A stretch of DNA of 63,394 nt from JAUSIF01 sp040901465 (GCA_040901465.1 JBBDYN010000059.1:1-63394); one strand, 5' to 3'. Counted from the stretch's first letter, positions 1-8,623 are shown. Notes: generated by a model not told the origin, from the sequence alone. Program-made: numbers and translations.

Positions 1-66
1 GCGGTTGATCGTATCGAAGCGGGCCGACATCGAAGCGGGAGTACGCGGGTTGTTGAACAGAAGCAT
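1..66 (-). CDS. 5' end of a divergent gene, partial
   Basis: Reading leftward from the ATG at 64-66 gives an open frame to the window edge beginning MLLFNNPRTP, with an AGGGA ribosome-binding site just upstream. A second ATG lies at 28-30 (MSARFDTINR). Only about 22 residues are visible, so no function can be assigned. In related rhizobia an ABC transporter gene often lies upstream of psd, but nothing here proves that. The gene would share a roughly 180-base divergent promoter region with psd. Confidence 0.3.
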   Translation of the reverse strand, partial: MLLFNNPRTPASMSARFDTINR

Positions 67-243
67 GTTCCCTGCGACAAGGCCGAACCGAGGGATTGAC
101 ACCCGGCCTCCCATCACAGAAGCCCGGCCATGAGGAGACATGGTTGCGCGGGTCTCCTTGCGATCGAATCGCCAACGCGTTCGCGCAAATTGACGCGCGC
201 CCCGGCACCGACTAACTCTCAAAGCACGCGTTCCGGGAATCGC

Positions 244-942
244 ATGTCCGTCTTCGACTCCGCCAGAAAGCAGCTCGCGCCGATTCATCCCGAAGGCCTG
301 CCGTTCATCGGCGGCTTCGCGCTGTTGGCGCTGATCCTTTTTTGGCTCTGGACGCCGCTCGGCTGGCTCGGCGTCGTGGCGACCGCCTGGTGCGCCTATT
401 TCTTTCGCGATCCGCGCCGCACGACACCCGTGCGCGAGGGATTGATCGTTTCTCCCGCCGACGGCCGCATCTCGCAAATCGTGATCGCGCCGCCGCCTGT
501 CGAGCTCGAAATGGGTCCGGCGCCGCGCCCGCGCGTCTCGATCTTCATGAGCGTGTTCGACGTGCACGTGAACCGGAGCCCGGCCTCCGGCCCGATCGAG
601 CGCGTCGCCTACCGCCCCGGCAAGTTCATCAACGCCGACCTCGACAAGGCGAGCGAGGAGAACGAGCGCAACGGCATCGTCGTCCGCACCGGGTCCGGCC
701 GCATCGGCATCGTGCAGATCGCCGGCCTGCTCGCGCGCCGCATCGTTTGTTTCGTGCGGGAAGGACAGGCGGTAAACGCCGGCGACCGCATCGGCCTGAT
801 CCGCTTCGGTTCCCGCGTCGACGTTTACCTTCCGGAAGGCACGCGGCCGCTCGTCGCCGAGGGCCAAACCTCGATTGCCGGGGAAACGATCATTGCCGAT
901 TTGTTCGGCGGCGGCGCGCCGGAGGCGTTCCGCGCGAGCTGA
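244..942 (+). CDS. psd: phosphatidylserine decarboxylase proenzyme
   Basis: Decarboxylates phosphatidylserine to phosphatidylethanolamine at the inner membrane. The ATG at 244 (MSVFDSARKQ) gives 232 residues, the usual length of the short Psd form of alphaproteobacteria; the frame opens upstream at 130 but that extension has no family character. A hydrophobic stretch at about residues 20-50 is the membrane anchor. The FGSRVDVYLP motif at about 188-197 holds the Gly-Ser autocleavage site, with Ser190 becoming the pyruvoyl cofactor. VHVNRSP and a SPADG motif are also family features. pssA follows after 42 bases, so consecutive pathway steps lie together in reverse order of use. Confidence 0.95.
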   Translation: MSVFDSARKQLAPIHPEGLPFIGGFALLALILFWLWTPLGWLGVVATAWCAYFFRDPRRTTPVREGLIVSPADGRISQIVIAPPPVELEMGPAPRPRVSIFMSVFDVHVNRSPASGPIERVAYRPGKFINADLDKASEENERNGIVVRTGSGRIGIVQIAGLLARRIVCFVREGQAVNAGDRIGLIRFGSRVDVYLPEGTRPLVAEGQTSIAGETIIADLFGGGAPEAFRAS

Positions 943-984
943 TTGGCGCTTCCGTCGCGCCGCGCGGCGTCGTATTCTGCCCGC

Positions 985-1857
985 ATGACCAATATCTTCG
1001 CTCCGTTCGAGCCTGAAGGCGACGAGCCGCGGCGCCGGCGCTTCAAGCCGATCCCCGTGCGCGTGCTCTTGCCGAACATGATCACGCTGCTGTCGCTGTG
1101 CCTTGGATTGACCGCGATCCGCATGGCGATGGAAGGCCGCCTCGAGCTCGCGATCGGCGCGATCGTGCTGGCGGGCGTGCTCGACGCCCTCGACGGCCGC
1201 ATCGCGCGGCTCCTGCAAACTTCATCGCGTTTCGGCGCTGAGCTCGACTCGCTCGCCGACTTCGTCTGCTTCGGCGTGGCGCCGGGCATCATCCTTTTCC
1301 AATGGGGCATCAGCAACCTGCGCGGCGTCGGCTGGATCGCGATCCTCGTGTACGCGATGTGCGCGGCCCTTCGTCTCGCTCGATTCAACGTCATGCTCGA
1401 GGATCCGACGCGGCCCGCTTTTGCCGGAAATTTCTTCGTCGGCATGCCCGCGCCGGCGGCGGCGCTCGTCGTGTTGCTCCCGGTCTATCTCGGATTTCTC
1501 GGCCTGCCGCAGACGATCGTGACGTCGGTGTTCGCGATGCTGTACGTGCTCGCGATCGCGCTGGTCATGGTGTCGCGCATCCCCACGTGGTCGGGAAAGA
1601 AAGTCGGCAGCCGCGTGCCGCGCGAGTACGTGCTCGCCGTCTTCGTGCTGGTCGTTCTCTTCACCGCGCTCTTGATCAGCTATCCGTGGGAAGTGCTGTC
1701 GATCGGCTCGCTGCTCTATCTCGCGGCAATCCCGGTTGCCTACATGCATTACAAGAAGCTCGAGCGCATTCATCTGGCCGCTGCCGGCGGCACGGTTCAC
1801 CCGCCCGCCGAGCCCGACGAGCCGGACGAAGAGGATCGCCCGAGCCGGTTCAACTGA
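985..1857 (+). CDS. pssA: CDP-diacylglycerol-serine O-phosphatidyltransferase
   Basis: Makes phosphatidylserine from CDP-diacylglycerol and serine, the substrate for the upstream Psd. The CDP-alcohol phosphatidyltransferase signature D-G-x2-A-R-x8-G-x3-D-x3-D is intact, reading DGRIARLL...FGAELDSLAD around residues 60-85. About six to eight hydrophobic segments follow. The N-terminus is basic (RRRRFKP) and the C-terminus acidic (EPDEPDEED). I chose the ATG at 985 (MTNIFAPF); a TTG at 943 would begin right after the psd stop. No clear ribosome-binding site is seen, so translation may be coupled to psd. Confidence 0.93.
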   Translation: MTNIFAPFEPEGDEPRRRRFKPIPVRVLLPNMITLLSLCLGLTAIRMAMEGRLELAIGAIVLAGVLDALDGRIARLLQTSSRFGAELDSLADFVCFGVAPGIILFQWGISNLRGVGWIAILVYAMCAALRLARFNVMLEDPTRPAFAGNFFVGMPAPAAALVVLLPVYLGFLGLPQTIVTSVFAMLYVLAIALVMVSRIPTWSGKKVGSRVPREYVLAVFVLVVLFTALLISYPWEVLSIGSLLYLAAIPVAYMHYKKLERIHLAAAGGTVHPPAEPDEPDEEDRPSRFN

Positions 1858-1957
1858 TCGTCGCGCGTCGATTTCACACACTGAATAATTCCGCACGTGG
1901 ACGCCGCGCGCTTCACCCGCTATGTCCTTGCCTGACGCGCCGTAGGGAGAACCGACA

Positions 1958-2728
1958 ATGATTGCCATGCTCGATCCGAAAACCTTGACCGTGCTCGTGA
2001 CCGGGGCGACCGCCGGTTTCGGCGCCGCCACCGCCCGCCGCTTCGCGCAAGCGGGCAGCAAGGTGATCGCGACGGGCAGGCGCGCCGACCGCCTCGCGGC
2101 GCTGAAGAAGGAATTGGGCGCGCGCTGTCACATCGCCGCGTACGACGTCACCGATCGTGCGGCGGCGGAGAAGATGCTCAAGGAGCTTCCCGCCGAATTT
2201 GCCAGGATCAATATCGTCGTCGCCAATGCCGGCGGCGCGTTCGGCCTCGAGCCCGCGCATCAGGCCGATCTCAAGGACTGGGAGAAGATGATCGAGGTCA
2301 ATATCAACGGACTGCTGTACACGATTCGCGCGACGCTGCCGGGCATGATCGAGCGCGACGAGGGGCACGTCGTGACGCTCGGCTCCGTCGCCGGCGACTA
2401 TCCCTATCCCGGCGGCAACGTCTATGGCGGCGTGAAAGCATTCGTAAAGCAGTTTGCGCTCAACGTGCGCGCCGACATTCTTGGCGCAAACGTACGCGTC
2501 ACCAATGTCGAGCCCGGACTCGCGGAAACCGAGTTCTCGATTGTCCGCTTCAAGGGCGACAAGGAAAAGGCCGCGAAGGTCTATGAAGGCGTGCAACCGA
2601 TGACCGCGGAGGATATCGCCGAGCAGATTTTCTTCGTCTGCACGCTGCCGCGCCATGTGAACATCAACCGCATCCAGTCGATGGCGACGATGCAGGCCTT
2701 CGGGCCGTTCGCGATCAAGCGGAAATAG
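1958..2728 (+). CDS. SDR family NADP-dependent oxidoreductase (YdfG-like)
   Basis: A 256-residue classical short-chain dehydrogenase. The Rossmann motif TGATAGFG lies at 15-22 and is followed by an Arg pair (TGRRADRL) that suggests NADP preference. NAGG lies at 90-93, the catalytic Ser at about 143 (LGSVAG), and the YxxxK pair is Tyr156/Lys160. The overall pattern resembles YdfG, a 3-hydroxy acid (serine/allothreonine) dehydrogenase, but the substrate cannot be read from sequence. A GGGAGAA ribosome-binding site six bases before the ATG at 1958 supports that start. The gene stands alone. Confidence 0.85.
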   Translation: MIAMLDPKTLTVLVTGATAGFGAATARRFAQAGSKVIATGRRADRLAALKKELGARCHIAAYDVTDRAAAEKMLKELPAEFARINIVVANAGGAFGLEPAHQADLKDWEKMIEVNINGLLYTIRATLPGMIERDEGHVVTLGSVAGDYPYPGGNVYGGVKAFVKQFALNVRADILGANVRVTNVEPGLAETEFSIVRFKGDKEKAAKVYEGVQPMTAEDIAEQIFFVCTLPRHVNINRIQSMATMQAFGPFAIKRK

Positions 2729-2754
2729 ACAGCTCGCCGTCCATTCAATTTCCC

Positions 2755-2864
2755 TCATGGCCGGGCTTGACCCGGCAATCCAGCCACCGCTTCGATCCTG
2801 CAATACTCTGGATCACCGGGTTTCGCCATGCTCGGCTTCGCCTCGCATAGCGGCCCGGTGATGA
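2755..2864. repeat. palindromic intergenic repeat (RIME-like)
   Basis: An imperfect inverted repeat. The left arm opens TCATGGCCGGGCTTGACC and the right arm closes with GCGGCCCGGTGATGA, with shorter nested palindromes (CCGGGCTTGACCCGG) inside. Similar CCGGGC...GCCCGG cores recur at 13346-13470 and 46166-46266. It fills most of the gap between the SDR gene and the convergent lipoprotein gene and could form strong hairpins in either transcript. Confidence 0.7.
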
Positions 2865-2912
2865 GGGGAGAGGTGGTCAGTGCGCCGCGCCCGCGACACG
2901 CAACTTTGATAT

Positions 2913-3494
2913 TCAACGAATGAGATAAACCGACGCCCCACCCTCCGCCTGGCCGTCGAAGCGGAACGGGCCGGTTGGCTGCAGCCGGCCGACGACGCCG
3001 CGCGATTGGTTGCGCAGCACGAGCTCGGCGCCCTGGATTTCCCAGCTTTGCACCGCGGTGAGCGCTTGCGGGCAGTCCGCTTCGCTGCGCGCCGAATAGG
3101 CGGCGCCGATCAGGACGCCACCGAGGATGATGCGGCACTTGCGGCTGCCGCCGTTCTCTCCGAGCGTCCAGTTTCCGAACAGCGATTGCGCCGGGATCAA
3201 AGTCGCGTCCGAACTTGTGCTCGCCGGGGCGGCGGAGGCCAATTCCGCTGGGCGGATGGCCGGCGCGATATCGCCCTCGTCGCGGAACGCGGTCTTTTGC
3301 GACGCGGCGGTCGATGATTGAGCGATCTGTTTGGAATCCGGCTTGGAAACCGTGCCGCGCGTCTTGGCGGTGTCGATTACACGCGGCTTGGCCGACGCAG
3401 CGTCAGCCTCGGGTCCGAGCAGACCATCGGTCTGGCAACCCGCGAGCACGCCCCCGACCAGTGCGAGGGCAATAACCCTAAGCACCCCAACCAT
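2913..3494 (-). CDS. AprI/Inh-like metalloprotease inhibitor lipoprotein
   Basis: A 193-residue lipoprotein. A signal peptide ends in a lipobox, VLAGC, with the lipidated Cys at residue 20, followed by a low-complexity linker to about residue 95. The C-terminal domain (about 100-193) has the AprI/Inh pattern: GNWTLG near its start, two cysteines spaced as in the family (KCRIIL and EADCPQ), a Trp-containing core (VQSWEIQGAELVL) and an F-G-x-A ending. AprI/Inh proteins block serralysin-type metalloproteases in the periplasm, and a serralysin-like gene lies at 31821-34877. The family call rests on pattern and is moderately secure; the pairing is inference. Confidence 0.7.
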   Translation of the reverse strand: MVGVLRVIALALVGGVLAGCQTDGLLGPEADAASAKPRVIDTAKTRGTVSKPDSKQIAQSSTAASQKTAFRDEGDIAPAIRPAELASAAPASTSSDATLIPAQSLFGNWTLGENGGSRKCRIILGGVLIGAAYSARSEADCPQALTAVQSWEIQGAELVLRNQSRGVVGRLQPTGPFRFDGQAEGGASVYLIR

Positions 3495-3581
3495 TTACCG
3501 ACGCCCCGCCGACACTTACGACTGATTGTCACATCCTACACGCGGTCCGGGCGATTCGCCACCGATACCCCTGTGGATAGT

Positions 3582-4229
3582 TTACCTCGCGGGCAGCGGA
3601 TGACCCGGCATCAGGTCGTAGGGATGCGCCCAGCCCGGCAGCGCGCGGATGCGTTCGCGCCACGCGCCGATTGCGGGAAAGTCCGCGCCGATGTCGAAGC
3701 CGAATTCCTCCGCCGGGTAGAACAGGTAGCCGGTGAGCGAAACGTCGGCGATCGTCGGCCGCTCGCCGACGAGGAACGGCGCCGTGTCGAGGCGCTTGTT
3801 CACGATTCCGAGATTGTTGTCGATGCGGCTTTTCAGGAAACCGAACACCGCCTGCTCCGGCGCGGGCTTCGCCCAATTGCGCAGGAATCGGTAAGGGCCG
3901 AGAAAGCCGTTGACCTTTTGATTGTCGAAAAGAATCCAACGCAGCGCCTCGAGGCGTTCCACCTCATTGCGCGCTTGGAACTTGCCGTGCTTGTCGGCGA
4001 GATAAGTGAGGATGACGCCCGATTGCGAGAGCCTTTTCGCTCCGTCCACGAGCACCGGCACCTCGCCCATCTCGTTCACCTTCTCGCGGTATTCGGGCGT
4101 CCGCTGCACCGCGCTTTTGAAGAAGTCGATCCAGAGCGGCTCCCATTCGGCCCCGATGAGATTGAGCATCAAGGCAGCGCGATAGGCGTTGCCGGACTGG
4201 GCGAAGCAATAGAGTTGGTACTCGGGCAT
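3582..4229 (-). CDS. glutathione S-transferase family protein
   Basis: About 215 residues with an N-terminal thioredoxin-like domain (YQLYCFAQSGNAYRAALML) and the glutathione-binding cis-Pro/Ser region NEMGEVPVL...LSQSGVILTYL. The helical C-terminal domain carries the conserved TIADVSLTGYL motif. The substrate is unknown. I chose the ATG at 4229 (MPEYQLY) because an AAGGG site lies nine bases upstream; the ATG at 4238 (MSDMPEYQ) is the alternative. It is transcribed toward the inhibitor-like lipoprotein gene, with about 90 bases between. Confidence 0.88.
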   Translation of the reverse strand: MPEYQLYCFAQSGNAYRAALMLNLIGAEWEPLWIDFFKSAVQRTPEYREKVNEMGEVPVLVDGAKRLSQSGVILTYLADKHGKFQARNEVERLEALRWILFDNQKVNGFLGPYRFLRNWAKPAPEQAVFGFLKSRIDNNLGIVNKRLDTAPFLVGERPTIADVSLTGYLFYPAEEFGFDIGADFPAIGAWRERIRALPGWAHPYDLMPGHPLPAR

Positions 4230-4356
4230 GTCGCTCATCCCTTCGGACGCTGACGGCACCAAGGAGCCGTCCTCAGCCTGCAGCGGCGAGCAAGGGGTGT
4301 TCTCGCTGTGGAAGTATGGTTAGACTCGACTACGAGAAGCTCGTGGTGTGCGACCC

Positions 4357-5985
4357 ATGTCTACGTCAAATGATATCACGTTTGTCCTCACCAGCTGCAA
4401 CCGCTTCGATCTCTTAAGAGAAACCGTCGAATCGTTCCTGACATTTAACACCTGTCCGATCGCGGAATACTTGTTCGTCGAGGACTCGGGAAACGATCAA
4501 ATCTACGAACTCGTGCGGTCGTTTGGTCCGGCGATCAAGGTCATTCTGAACGATCCGCCGATTGGCCAGATCGCAAGCATCGACAAGGCTTATGCCGAGT
4601 TGCATACGCCTTATATCTTTCATTGCGAGGACGATTGGCGCTTCTTCAGAAAGGGCTTCATCGAAGAATCGCTGGTTCTGCTCGACTCCGTCCCCGAAGT
4701 CTCGGTCGTCTCCGGCCGACGCCGCGGACAGAAGCCGGACTTTGACCGGCGCTTTTTCAACTCGCCGCAGCGCCATTGCAACGGCATTGGCTACCGATTT
4801 AACGCGCCCGAACCTGAACAGATATGGGGCGGGTATACGTTCAATCCCGGCCTGCGTCGCTTGCAAGACTATCGCAAGCTCGGCTCGTTCGGCGCGGTCA
4901 GTACCGAAGCCGACATCAGTCGTTGGTTTCTGAAGCACGGAATGCACGTCGCGCATCTGGAACACCCGGCGTGCGAGACCACCGGACATGGACGGCATCT
5001 CGTCGACCCGTCGGCCGCAAAGCGGCAAGGGCGTAGAATCGAGCTGACGATCCGCGATCGAATCCCGGTTTTGCGAAAGCGCCTCTCATCCGCTGATGGG
5101 ATTTTTTTGGCTGAACTTCCGCTGCTTTGGTTCGCAGCACGATTCCTGCCCGAAGCAAAGTGGTGCATGGTTTCCGCTGCGATGCAGCGCGTGAAAATCC
5201 CTTTTGGTCGGACGAAGATTAAGCGCCGCGCCGCGAAGATCGCCGCCGCGCTCGGATTGCCCGCCGCCGACACGCGCGCTTTCGCGATCGCTCGCGCGGC
5301 ATCGGCGCGGCGGACCGAGCATCGAGTCCAGTTGCTGAGGGAGCTAAGCCGCGCAAGCTGGAAGGCTAATATCGTTCTAGAGGGCGAGAATGAGCTTCGG
5401 TCCGCGCTCGATGAAGGCAAGGGCGCCGTGCTGTGGATCGCGCACACGGCATTCAACACGCAGGCGACGAAAATGGCGCTGCATCGCGCCGGCTGCGCCG
5501 TCTCGCATATTAGCCGGCCCGAGCACGGATTCTCGAAATCCCGGTTCGGCATTCGTTTCCTGAATCCGAAACGGTGGCAGGCGGAGGCGAAGTATCTCAA
5601 GGAGCGCATCATCGTCGATCGCAGCCAGCCCGGAAGCGCACTGGCGCGCGCCGCGGCCGTTCTCGATAGCAATGGAATCGTGTCGATCACCGCCGGCGCC
5701 TGGGAAGGACGCCACATCGCGCGTACCGAACTATTCGGGAGACGGCTGGAGTTGGCGACCGGCGCTCCAAGCTTGGCGCAGGCGACCGGTGCGCGTCTCT
5801 TGCCTGTATTTACCGTGCGCGATGGAGATGACGGTAGAATCACCGTGCGCATCGGCCCGAGCATCAAGGCGGTCAACTGCTCCAATCGCGATTGGGCAAT
5901 TCAGCAAGCGGTTCGCGAATTCGTGGACGACTTGGAGCAGGTCGTGCGCGAGCACCCTGACCAATGGCGGGGCTGGGATGATTGA
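4357..5985 (+). CDS. fusion of family 2 glycosyltransferase and LpxL/HtrB-like acyltransferase
   Basis: A 542-residue protein with two recognisable parts. Residues about 5-235 are a GT-A family 2 glycosyltransferase: VLTSCNRFDLLRETVES at the start and a metal-binding-like HCEDDWRFF (EDD) near residue 90. Residues about 270-542 resemble the lipid A acyltransferase fold: a nucleotide-poor VLWIAHTAFNTQATK block where HX4D/E should be, then TGAPSLAQATGARLLPVF and an EHPDQWRGWDD ending like the family's PEQW-W. The expected acidic residue of HX4(D/E) is Thr here, so acyl transfer may be altered or lost. Base composition is lower in GC than the flanks, and neighbours are unrelated, which hints at acquisition. 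ATG 4357 is preferred over GTG 4348. Confidence 0.75.
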   Translation: MSTSNDITFVLTSCNRFDLLRETVESFLTFNTCPIAEYLFVEDSGNDQIYELVRSFGPAIKVILNDPPIGQIASIDKAYAELHTPYIFHCEDDWRFFRKGFIEESLVLLDSVPEVSVVSGRRRGQKPDFDRRFFNSPQRHCNGIGYRFNAPEPEQIWGGYTFNPGLRRLQDYRKLGSFGAVSTEADISRWFLKHGMHVAHLEHPACETTGHGRHLVDPSAAKRQGRRIELTIRDRIPVLRKRLSSADGIFLAELPLLWFAARFLPEAKWCMVSAAMQRVKIPFGRTKIKRRAAKIAAALGLPAADTRAFAIARAASARRTEHRVQLLRELSRASWKANIVLEGENELRSALDEGKGAVLWIAHTAFNTQATKMALHRAGCAVSHISRPEHGFSKSRFGIRFLNPKRWQAEAKYLKERIIVDRSQPGSALARAAAVLDSNGIVSITAGAWEGRHIARTELFGRRLELATGAPSLAQATGARLLPVFTVRDGDDGRITVRIGPSIKAVNCSNRDWAIQQAVREFVDDLEQVVREHPDQWRGWDD

Positions 5986-6110
5986 GACATTCTTCTTTCC
6001 TGTTTGGCCGCGGCACCGACGGTAAGCGTCGAGCCGAGCGGGATGCGGGCGGCAACAGGAATCGGTCACGTCGACAGTCGGAGCCGGTACTTTTACTCGT
6101 TCGCTGACGC

Positions 6111-7607
6111 TTATTTCATCGTCGGAATGACGAACTCCGCGCCGTCCTTGATGCCGGACGGCCAGCGCGAGGTGACGGTCTTGGTCTTGGTGTAGAAGCG
6201 CACCGAATCCGGCCCGTGCTGGTTGAGGTCGCCGAACATCGAGCGCTTCCAGCCGCCGAACGTGTAATAGGCGAGCGGCACGGGGATCGCGAAATTGATC
6301 CCGACCATGCCGACGTCGACCTTCGCCGCGAAGTCGCGCGCGGCGTCCCCGTCGCGCGTGAAGATCGCAACGCCGTTGCCGTATTCGTTCTTGCTCGGGA
6401 GATCGAGCGCTTCCTGATAATCCTTCGCGCGCACCACCGAGAGCACCGGCCCGAAGATCTCGTCCTTGTAGATTTTCATCTCCGGCTTCACTTCGTCGAA
6501 CAGGCACCCGCCCATGTAGAAGCCGTTCTCGTAGCCCTGCATCTTGAAGCCGCGGCCGTCGACTTTCAGCTTGGCGCCTTCCTTGATGCCGGTTTCGACG
6601 TAGCCCATCACCTTGTCGAGGTGCTGCCTGGTGACGAGCGGACCGAGATCCGCGTCGGTCGAAGTCGACGGGCCGATCTTGAGGCTCTCGACGCGGGGGA
6701 TCAGCCGGTCCACGAGATTGTCCGCGGCCTTCTTGCCGACCGGCACCGCGACCGAGATCGCCATGCAGCGCTCGCCGGCCGAGCCGTAGCCCGCGCCCAT
6801 CAGCGCATCGACCGCCTGGTCCATGTCGGCGTCCGGCATGATGATCATGTGGTTCTTCGCGCCGCCGAAGGCCTGCACGCGCTTTCCGTGCGCGGTGCCG
6901 CGCGTGTAGACGTATTCCGCGATCGGCGTCGAGCCGACGAAGCCGACTGCGCGGATGTCGGGGTCGTCGAGGATCGCGTCGACCGCGACCTTGTCGCCGT
7001 TCACGACGTTGAGGATGCCGGCCGGCAGGCCCGCTTCGATGAACAGCTCCGCGATCCGCATCGGCACCCCCGGATCGCGCTCCGACGGCTTCAGGATGAA
7101 CGCGTTGCCGCAGGCGATTGCCGGCGCGCACTTCCAGAGCGGGATCATGGCGGGGAAATTGAACGGCGTGATGCCGGCAACGACCCCGAGCGGCTGGCGC
7201 ATGGAATAGAGGTCGATGCCGGGCCCGGCGCCGTCGCTGTATTCGCCCTTCATCAGGTTCGGAATGCCGCAGGCGAACTCGACCACTTCCAGCCCACGCT
7301 GAATGTCGCCGCGCGCGTCGCCGATGGTCTTGCCATGCTCGCGCGCAAGCAGCTCTGCGAGCTTGTCGTACTCCTTCTGCACGAGCTCGAGGAACTTGAA
7401 CATCACGCGCGCGCGGCGCTGCGGGTTGGTCGCGGCCCAGGCCGGTTGCGCGGCCTTGGCATTCTCCACTGCCGCGCGCACCTCGGCCGCGGTTGCGAGC
7501 GCGACCTTGCCGGTCACCTCGCCGGTCATGGGTTGGAATACGTCGCCCGTGCGGCCCGACGTGCCTTTCACGTGCTTGCCGCCGATGAAATGGCCGATCT
7601 CGCGCAT
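6111..7607 (-). CDS. mmsA: CoA-acylating methylmalonate-semialdehyde dehydrogenase
   Basis: Oxidises methylmalonate semialdehyde to propionyl-CoA, and malonate semialdehyde to acetyl-CoA, in valine and inositol breakdown. At 498 residues it has the family's usual length. The catalytic Cys281 sits in GSAGERCMAIS, a signature of this subfamily. The general-base Glu of ordinary aldehyde dehydrogenases is replaced by Asn in GGAKNH, as is normal for CoA-dependent members. TPFNFPAMIPLW is the conserved cofactor-binding stretch. No other valine or inositol genes are adjacent. Confidence 0.93.
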   Translation of the reverse strand: MREIGHFIGGKHVKGTSGRTGDVFQPMTGEVTGKVALATAAEVRAAVENAKAAQPAWAATNPQRRARVMFKFLELVQKEYDKLAELLAREHGKTIGDARGDIQRGLEVVEFACGIPNLMKGEYSDGAGPGIDLYSMRQPLGVVAGITPFNFPAMIPLWKCAPAIACGNAFILKPSERDPGVPMRIAELFIEAGLPAGILNVVNGDKVAVDAILDDPDIRAVGFVGSTPIAEYVYTRGTAHGKRVQAFGGAKNHMIIMPDADMDQAVDALMGAGYGSAGERCMAISVAVPVGKKAADNLVDRLIPRVESLKIGPSTSTDADLGPLVTRQHLDKVMGYVETGIKEGAKLKVDGRGFKMQGYENGFYMGGCLFDEVKPEMKIYKDEIFGPVLSVVRAKDYQEALDLPSKNEYGNGVAIFTRDGDAARDFAAKVDVGMVGINFAIPVPLAYYTFGGWKRSMFGDLNQHGPDSVRFYTKTKTVTSRWPSGIKDGAEFVIPTMK

Positions 7608-7716
7608 CTTGCCGCTCTCCCGTCGCTCCGGGCGTACGCCCGATTGTTGCGATTTTCACCGTTCCTAGCGCAGACGCGGCGGGCGCGAAAGTGCGCTGCT
7701 GCGCGCGCGCCCGACG

Positions 7717-8142
7717 CTAGGCATCGGCGTTCCGGCGTCGCACATCGAGTACATCAATGACCGGGCACTCGGGGACCGCTCTGCCGGAACACCGCTTGAT
7801 CGTCTTATTTAAGAGAGATTCGAGTTTCGTGAGGTCCGCAATCTTACCCTGGATGTCCTTGAGGTGGCGTCCCGCGATTTCTCGCACCTGCGCGCATGTT
7901 GCATTCGCGGGCGCCCCCAAATTGAGTAGCGCGCGAACTTCGTCGAGCGTGAAGCCAAGCTCGCGGCTTCGACGGATGAAAGCGAGCGTCCGGGTTTCCC
8001 TCGATCCGTAAATTCTTCGACCGCTCCCCGTGCGCGACGGTGCGGGCAAGACGCCCACTTTCTCGTAGTAGCGAATTGTCTCGATATTGACGTCGGTGAG
8101 TCGGGAGAGTTCACCGATCGACAGCGTCGGGCGCTCGCGCAT
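7717..8142 (-). CDS. merR: mercury-responsive MerR family regulator
   Basis: A 141-residue metal-sensing regulator of the divergent mer genes. The N-terminal winged HTH (ELSRLTDVNIETIRYYEKVG) is followed by a dimerisation helix. Three cysteines lie at 83, 118 and 126. The first two are spaced as in Tn501 MerR (34 residues between); the last gap is 7 rather than 8. MerR binds its dyad operator and twists the long-spacer promoter open when Hg(II) binds. It is divergent from merT with 64 bases between starts, so one control region serves both directions. Confidence 0.9.
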   Translation of the reverse strand: MRERPTLSIGELSRLTDVNIETIRYYEKVGVLPAPSRTGSGRRIYGSRETRTLAFIRRSRELGFTLDEVRALLNLGAPANATCAQVREIAGRHLKDIQGKIADLTKLESLLNKTIKRCSGRAVPECPVIDVLDVRRRNADA

Positions 8143-8169
8143 CTGTGATCTCGCAGGATTGGAATACCC

Positions 8170-8200
8170 TTGTTCCTGTAGTGGCTACAGGATGCATCGT
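8170..8200 (+). promoter_or_regulatory. MerR operator and mer promoter
   Basis: A perfect 7-base dyad, CCTGTAG (8175-8181) and CTACAGG (8185-8191), sits between a -35-like TTGTTC (8170-8175) and a weak -10-like CATCGT (8195-8200). The spacer is 19 bases, the unusual length of MerR-activated promoters, and the dyad begins at the end of the -35 as in Tn501. Transcription would start at about 8206-8208, almost on the merT ATG. The dyad is seen directly; the promoter elements are inferred. Confidence 0.75.
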
Positions 8201-8206
8201 CTACCT

Positions 8207-8602
8207 ATGACGATCAAGGAACATTCTCGCATCGCGGCGGTACGAGCTGACGCGCACCCGGCCGCGGGCGGCTTGACCGCCGCCGGCAGCGTACTCGCCG
8301 CGGTTGCCGTGTCTTCCTGCTGCGTTCTGCCGCTAGTGCTGTTTGGTTTGGGCGCTGGCGGCGCGTGGATGAGCACGTTGACCGCGCTCGCGCCGTATCA
8401 GCCGTATTTGATTGCGCTCGCACTAGCATTGCTTGGATACGGCTATTGGCAAGTCTATCGGCGCTGGCGCGCTGTTTGCGACGACGATCAGGCTTGCGCG
8501 AGGCCCGCCTCTAACCGGCTTGTGATCAGCACGCTCGTGGTCGCGTCCGCACTCGTCATCGTCGCGATCGGTTTCAACATCCTGGTCCCCTATCTGCTCT
8601 GA
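8207..8602 (+). CDS. merT: mercuric ion transporter MerT
   Basis: An inner-membrane protein that carries Hg(II) inward from MerP to MerA. From the ATG at 8207 it is 131 residues with three membrane segments. The paired cysteines of helix 1 are present (VSSCCVLPLVLFG), and so is the second pair in the cytoplasmic loop (AVCDDDQACA). An ATG at 8192 would start inside the predicted promoter spacer and is rejected. No ribosome-binding site precedes 8207, so the message may be nearly leaderless. merP follows after 21 bases. Confidence 0.9.
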   Translation: MTIKEHSRIAAVRADAHPAAGGLTAAGSVLAAVAVSSCCVLPLVLFGLGAGGAWMSTLTALAPYQPYLIALALALLGYGYWQVYRRWRAVCDDDQACARPASNRLVISTLVVASALVIVAIGFNILVPYLL

Positions 8603-8623
8603 TCGAGGAAGGAAAGTCGTTCC

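Noticed and set aside
5731..7659. 642-codon minus-strand frame overlapping mmsA and the fusion gene
   Set aside because: It is a different frame of the mmsA strand, rich in Arg and Gly, and crosses the end of the fusion gene; no motifs.
6216..7760. 514-codon plus-strand frame opposite mmsA
   Set aside because: Composition is typical of the antisense of a GC-rich gene, and mmsA on the other strand has complete catalytic motifs.
8192..8206. ATG at 8192 as merT start
   Set aside because: It falls between the predicted -35 and -10 elements, so it would not be in the transcript.
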